Assembly: GCA_964397565.1 (NCBI GenBank)
Contig: CAYNJC010000008.1
Span: 68,697-132,696, forward strand
Source of the DNA: JAPLST01 sp964397565
Lineage (GTDB): Bacteria > Auribacterota > UBA3054 > JAPLST01
Direction: 5' to 3'
DNA length: 64,000 bases
Shown here: positions 60,908 through 64,000 of the stretch, piece after piece
How positions within the stretch are numbered: position 1 is the stretch's first letter
Layout of the letters: each line of letters begins with the position of its first letter
Notes under the pieces: model-generated
What the model was told of the DNA's origin: nothing
Databases searched by the model: none
The model's input: the letters and a program-made list of their open reading frames with translations, nothing else
Program-made: the position numbers and the translations under genes

Positions 60908-60960
60908 GTGGGAGCCAGTTCAGCTGGCGATGTAGAATCGCGACCTGAAGTCGCTCCCAC
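60908..60960. repeat. REP-like inverted pair (BIME)
   Basis: GTGGGAGCCAGTTCAGCTGG... (60908-60931) and TCGCGACCTGAAGTCGCTCC... (60938-60960) facing each other over 6 bp; same units as at 17237-17356. Confidence 0.8.
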
Positions 60961-61058
60961 TTTGAAAGCGCTCCCGCTTTGCAGCCAGGCGCAAGGGTTC
61001 ATGCCCCGGCCAGCGGGGGAATCGGCGTGTTGCGCATTACCGGTTTTGGACGCGCGCG

Positions 61059-63833
61059 TCATGGCGTGGGCTCCGGCAGGTCTGCTGTAAGCTGCTTCAG
61101 CCGTTCGCGCGCATAGTCGGCCACGTCATAGTTTTGATAGCGCGTGTCGGCCAGCAACTCGCGATATGAATTGACGGCTTCGCTGAATTGCTGCAAACGC
61201 TCGAAGCAGCGCGCGCTGTGATAGTAAGCTTGCGCGGTCAGTTCGGGATACCCGGCGTACAACACATAGATGCGCTGAAAGTACGGGACCGCCTTGGCGT
61301 AGTTGCCCAATTCCTCATAGGCGCTGCCGAGGCCGAACAGGGCTTGCGGCCAGAGCGGCCCGCGTGCGGCGCGATTCGCCAGGATTTCCTCGTATTTCTG
61401 AATCGCTGCCTGCGTCTGCCCATCGGCCAACAGTTGCGCCGCTTGTTCAGCGGAAATTTCAAGCATGATTTTCATGTCTTGCGCCAACTGCTCGGCTTGG
61501 GCCAGCCAGCGCCGCGCGGCGTCGGCCTGGCCGCGCTGCTGCGCGTCTTGCGCCAGGCGCAGGGCTGCTTCGGCCGCAAAACTGCTCTGCGGGAATTCCA
61601 CCAAAATCTGGCGGTAGAAGGGCAGCGCCGTTTGATTGGTTGGCACGTTGCGCGCCAGAAACGCCAGGCCGTCGGCGCCCAGCACATTGGTTGGAAAACG
61701 CGCGGCCAGGTCGCGCGCGGTGGCACGCGCCATGGCCGCGTCGCCAGCGCGCAGATAAGCGTTGTGCAGCGCGATGCGCAGGCGGGATGCCAGGGTCAAC
61801 TTGCCGCGCGAGCGCGCCAGCCCGTCTTCTTCGCGCAAGCGCAGGACGAGCGCTGCCAGGCCGTTGCTACCGCTGTACATTCGCGCGACATCCCGCAGCA
61901 GGTCGTCAAAGCCCCACCAGTCGCGGCGATTGCCATAGCGCGTCAGCGCGTCCCAATACGCCTCGCGCGCGCCGGCGATATCGCCCAGCTGCCCTTGCGC
62001 CCAGCCCAGCCAGTACAGGCCCTCGACCACATTCGGCGAGTCCGGCACGGCGCGCACGTATGCTTCATAGATGTTCACCATGTTGGTGTAGTCTTCGAGC
62101 AGTTTGTAACACTTGCCCATTTGCGCCACGGCATAGTGATAATACGGCCCGCTGTTCGTGCCGGCCTCGCCATACACGGCGACGGCGCGTTCGAGTTCGC
62201 CCATCGCCGCGAGCGCATCGCCGCGCAGCATGCGCGCTTCCCAAATCATGGCGTGCTCCGGATACTGCTGCACCCATTGCGCCAGCGCGATGGCCGCCTC
62301 GCGATAGCGCTCCTGCATGTAGTGCACCACGGCGATGCGATAGCGCACATCAGGCAGGTAGCGACTCTCCGGCCACTGCGTGAGATAGGCGGTCATGCGC
62401 GGCAAGGCATTCGAGTAGTCGCCGCTGAAAAAGAGCGTCATAGCATCCCAATAAAAAGCATCCGGCGCGACCGCACTGGTCTTGTAGGCCGGCGTGGCCG
62501 TCCAGCGGGCAAAACCGACCAGTGCCTCCTCGAATTTTTCCTGCATGGCCTGCGCCAGGTGCAAATAAAACTCGGCCCGGTCTTTGCTCGGATGCTCAGG
62601 ATAGGCCGCCAACAGCTCGATCAACAAGCGCTCGGCCTCGGCGAATTGTTCTTCATTGATCAGGCTTTCGCATTTGAGAAAGCGCATGACTGGCACGCTG
62701 TCGGCTTGTGGAAAGGTCTGCACAAACCCATCAATTTCAGTGCGGGCGCGCGCAAACAGCCGCATCTGCACCAGGCAATAAATCAAACTGGACTGCGCGG
62801 TCTGGGCCGCCGCGCTGCCGGGATACCCGCGCGTAGCTTCCTGAAACGCGAGACAGGCCTCCCATGGCATGCCCATGTCGTAGAGACAGCGCCCGACCCG
62901 CAACAACCAGACCGTGTCGAAATCGGCGCGCTGTTCGAGCAGATGCAATTGGGCCTCGTTCTGCGCAATCAGCGCCGCCAGTCGTTCGCGGGCGGCGACG
63001 GCATAGAGGTTGGTAATGGGCTGTGCGTCGCGCAGCGCGCGCGCGGCGTGCAGCTCGCGCAACCGGCGGGTCTGGCGCTGCAGCATTTCATCGCGCCGCA
63101 ACGCGCACCGATAGGCATCGAGCGCATTGTCATAGTCGTAGGCATCATAGAAATGATCGCCCAATTGCAGCGCCAGAATGCTGAGCGCGATCATGTGATC
63201 AACCGGCACGTCGGCGCGCACCAGCCGCACCAGGTTGCTCAACGCCATTGCATACTGGCCGGCGTCATACCAGGTTTGCAGCAGCAGTGCGCGCGCGGTC
63301 GTGCGGAGTTGTTCATCTTTTGTCAGCGCCGCCAGCGTCTGCAGCACGGTCACGGCATTGCTGGACTGCTGCTGAGCCAGCAGGCACAGGGCCCATTGAA
63401 AGCGCGCGTCATCCGCCTGCGCGAAATTCGGCACGGTCTGCAATAATGCCGCAAAGCCGGCGGCGGCGGCATCATAATGGCCAAGAAACTGCTCGGCGGC
63501 CGCCATCCGAAATTGAATATCCGTGCGAAAGGCCGACTGCGGGTCAAGCTCCAAATGTTGGTTGAACGCCGCGATGGCCGGCTCCATCTGGCGCAGATTG
63601 AACTGGGCGCAGCCAAGCGCATAATAGACGCGCGGCATGGCGCCGGTCATCTGCGGCTCGTTGGCATAGCGGCTGGTGAATTCCTGCAACAGGCGCGCGG
63701 CCTCGCTGAACTGCCCGATGGAAAAGGCGCGCAGGGCCGCGGCATACAAGGTCGGCGCGTCCATGCGTTCGTCTGTGCAGACACCCGCCGCGGCGGTTAG
63801 CAAAATGACTAGCGCTACTTTGCAGACTGCCAT
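61059..63833 (-). CDS. Long periplasmic/secreted TPR protein
   Basis: 924 residues from ATG 63833 (GGAG upstream; a GTG at 63851 is also in frame). Signal peptide CKVALVILLTAAAGVC. About 15-20 tetratricopeptide-like helical pairs, for example FSEAARLLQEFTSRYANEP and EPAIAAFNQHLELDPQSAF, in the YbgF/BamD/outer-membrane style. Together with the ExbB-like protein it suggests a Tol/Ton-like envelope complex. Strong promoter upstream. Confidence 0.82.
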   Translation of the reverse strand: MAVCKVALVILLTAAAGVCTDERMDAPTLYAAALRAFSIGQFSEAARLLQEFTSRYANEPQMTGAMPRVYYALGCAQFNLRQMEPAIAAFNQHLELDPQSAFRTDIQFRMAAAEQFLGHYDAAAAGFAALLQTVPNFAQADDARFQWALCLLAQQQSSNAVTVLQTLAALTKDEQLRTTARALLLQTWYDAGQYAMALSNLVRLVRADVPVDHMIALSILALQLGDHFYDAYDYDNALDAYRCALRRDEMLQRQTRRLRELHAARALRDAQPITNLYAVAARERLAALIAQNEAQLHLLEQRADFDTVWLLRVGRCLYDMGMPWEACLAFQEATRGYPGSAAAQTAQSSLIYCLVQMRLFARARTEIDGFVQTFPQADSVPVMRFLKCESLINEEQFAEAERLLIELLAAYPEHPSKDRAEFYLHLAQAMQEKFEEALVGFARWTATPAYKTSAVAPDAFYWDAMTLFFSGDYSNALPRMTAYLTQWPESRYLPDVRYRIAVVHYMQERYREAAIALAQWVQQYPEHAMIWEARMLRGDALAAMGELERAVAVYGEAGTNSGPYYHYAVAQMGKCYKLLEDYTNMVNIYEAYVRAVPDSPNVVEGLYWLGWAQGQLGDIAGAREAYWDALTRYGNRRDWWGFDDLLRDVARMYSGSNGLAALVLRLREEDGLARSRGKLTLASRLRIALHNAYLRAGDAAMARATARDLAARFPTNVLGADGLAFLARNVPTNQTALPFYRQILVEFPQSSFAAEAALRLAQDAQQRGQADAARRWLAQAEQLAQDMKIMLEISAEQAAQLLADGQTQAAIQKYEEILANRAARGPLWPQALFGLGSAYEELGNYAKAVPYFQRIYVLYAGYPELTAQAYYHSARCFERLQQFSEAVNSYRELLADTRYQNYDVADYARERLKQLTADLPEPTP

Positions 63834-63872
63834 CCTATGGCTCCGAATCACCGATTAAACGATCGTAGCATA

Positions 63873-63901
63873 ATTATAGGGAAAGGTCGCGCATGGGTCA
63901 A
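63873..63901 (-). promoter_or_regulatory. Promoter of the TPR operon
   Basis: Minus strand TTGACC (63901-63896), 17-bp spacer, TATAAT (63878-63873), 39 bp before ATG 63833. Confidence 0.75.
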
Positions 63902-63948
63902 GCCAGATCCGGCGCCACGGCATGGCAGACACAGTATCCAGTTGCGTT

Positions 63949-64000
63949 ACTAATGAATGCGCTTACTAGGTGTCATGCCAATTGTAGCCGCGGGCGCCTG
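63949..64000. mobile_element. MITE-like element, TA-flanked type, cut by window end
   Basis: TACTAATGAATGCGCTTACT... continuing to GCGGGCGCCTG at the window end; it matches the reverse complement of the right end of the 46.7-kb copy, with the same TIR as 22209-22363. Confidence 0.7.

Noticed and set aside
61188..63446. Plus-strand open frame of 752 codons opposite the TPR gene
   Set aside because: Antisense of a Leu/Ala/Gln-rich helical protein in high-G+C DNA, where stop codons are rare in this frame; the sense strand has signal peptide, promoter and TPR pattern.

Overview
This is 64 kb of G+C-rich bacterial chromosome carrying about 47 protein genes and one tRNA gene (Glu, CTC anticodon). 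The lipoprotein and outer-membrane-style secretion signals, HAMP/PAS histidine kinase, ExbB-like proton channel, EF-P with its EpmA ligase, PPi-type phosphofructokinase, BtpA-family protein and large secreted TPR and Gly/Pro-rich proteins fit a Gram-negative member of the PVC group or a neighbour (Kiritimatiellota/Lentisphaerota-like). That placement is inference; no rRNA or marker tree was available.

Layout. 0-7 kb: partial methyltransferase, membrane coiled-coil protein, fabF, rsmA, flippase and glycosyltransferase. 6.8-14.3 kb: a complete phosphate regulon, phoB-pstS-pstC-pstA-pstB-pstB-phoU-phoR, with an 11-bp-spaced Pho-box-like array before pstS. 14.3-17.1 kb: DUF72 protein, small lipoprotein, epmA, efp, tRNA-Glu. 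17.4-29.1 kb: BtpA, pyrG-aspS, YmdB-type phosphodiesterase, then nadD-rsfS-gmk-proA-pepP, a membrane protein and a K+ channel. 29.1-37 kb: four-helix/zinc-finger protein, PPi-PFK, methyltransferase, threonine dehydrogenase, HEAT lipoprotein, putA. 37-46.5 kb: secreted proteins and an overlapping radical SAM - GNAT - ABC exporter operon. 46.9-52.3 kb: sugar kinase-HAD fusion, AGE-family epimerase, glycosidase-like protein, beta-propeller. 53-58 kb: a visibly AT-richer defence island with a type II methyltransferase, a putative PD-(D/E)XK nuclease and three proteins that each carry an RNxxxH HEPN motif, next to a relic of a type III mod gene. 59-64 kb: operon of a long TPR protein, a hypothetical protein and an ExbB-like protein.

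The most unusual signals are: (1) the triple-HEPN plus restriction-modification island, most of it bracketed by a ~35 bp direct repeat; (2) short tandem repeats of 7, 8 or 9 bp in at least 15 spacers, some reaching into coding ends and one forming the linker of an ATPase-permease fusion; (3) two tandem PstB ATPases with complementary motif losses, predicting a heterodimer with one working ATP site; (4) REP-like and MITE-like families. Many genes have clear TTGxxx-17-TATAAT-type promoters, several so close to the start codon that the mRNA should be leaderless.
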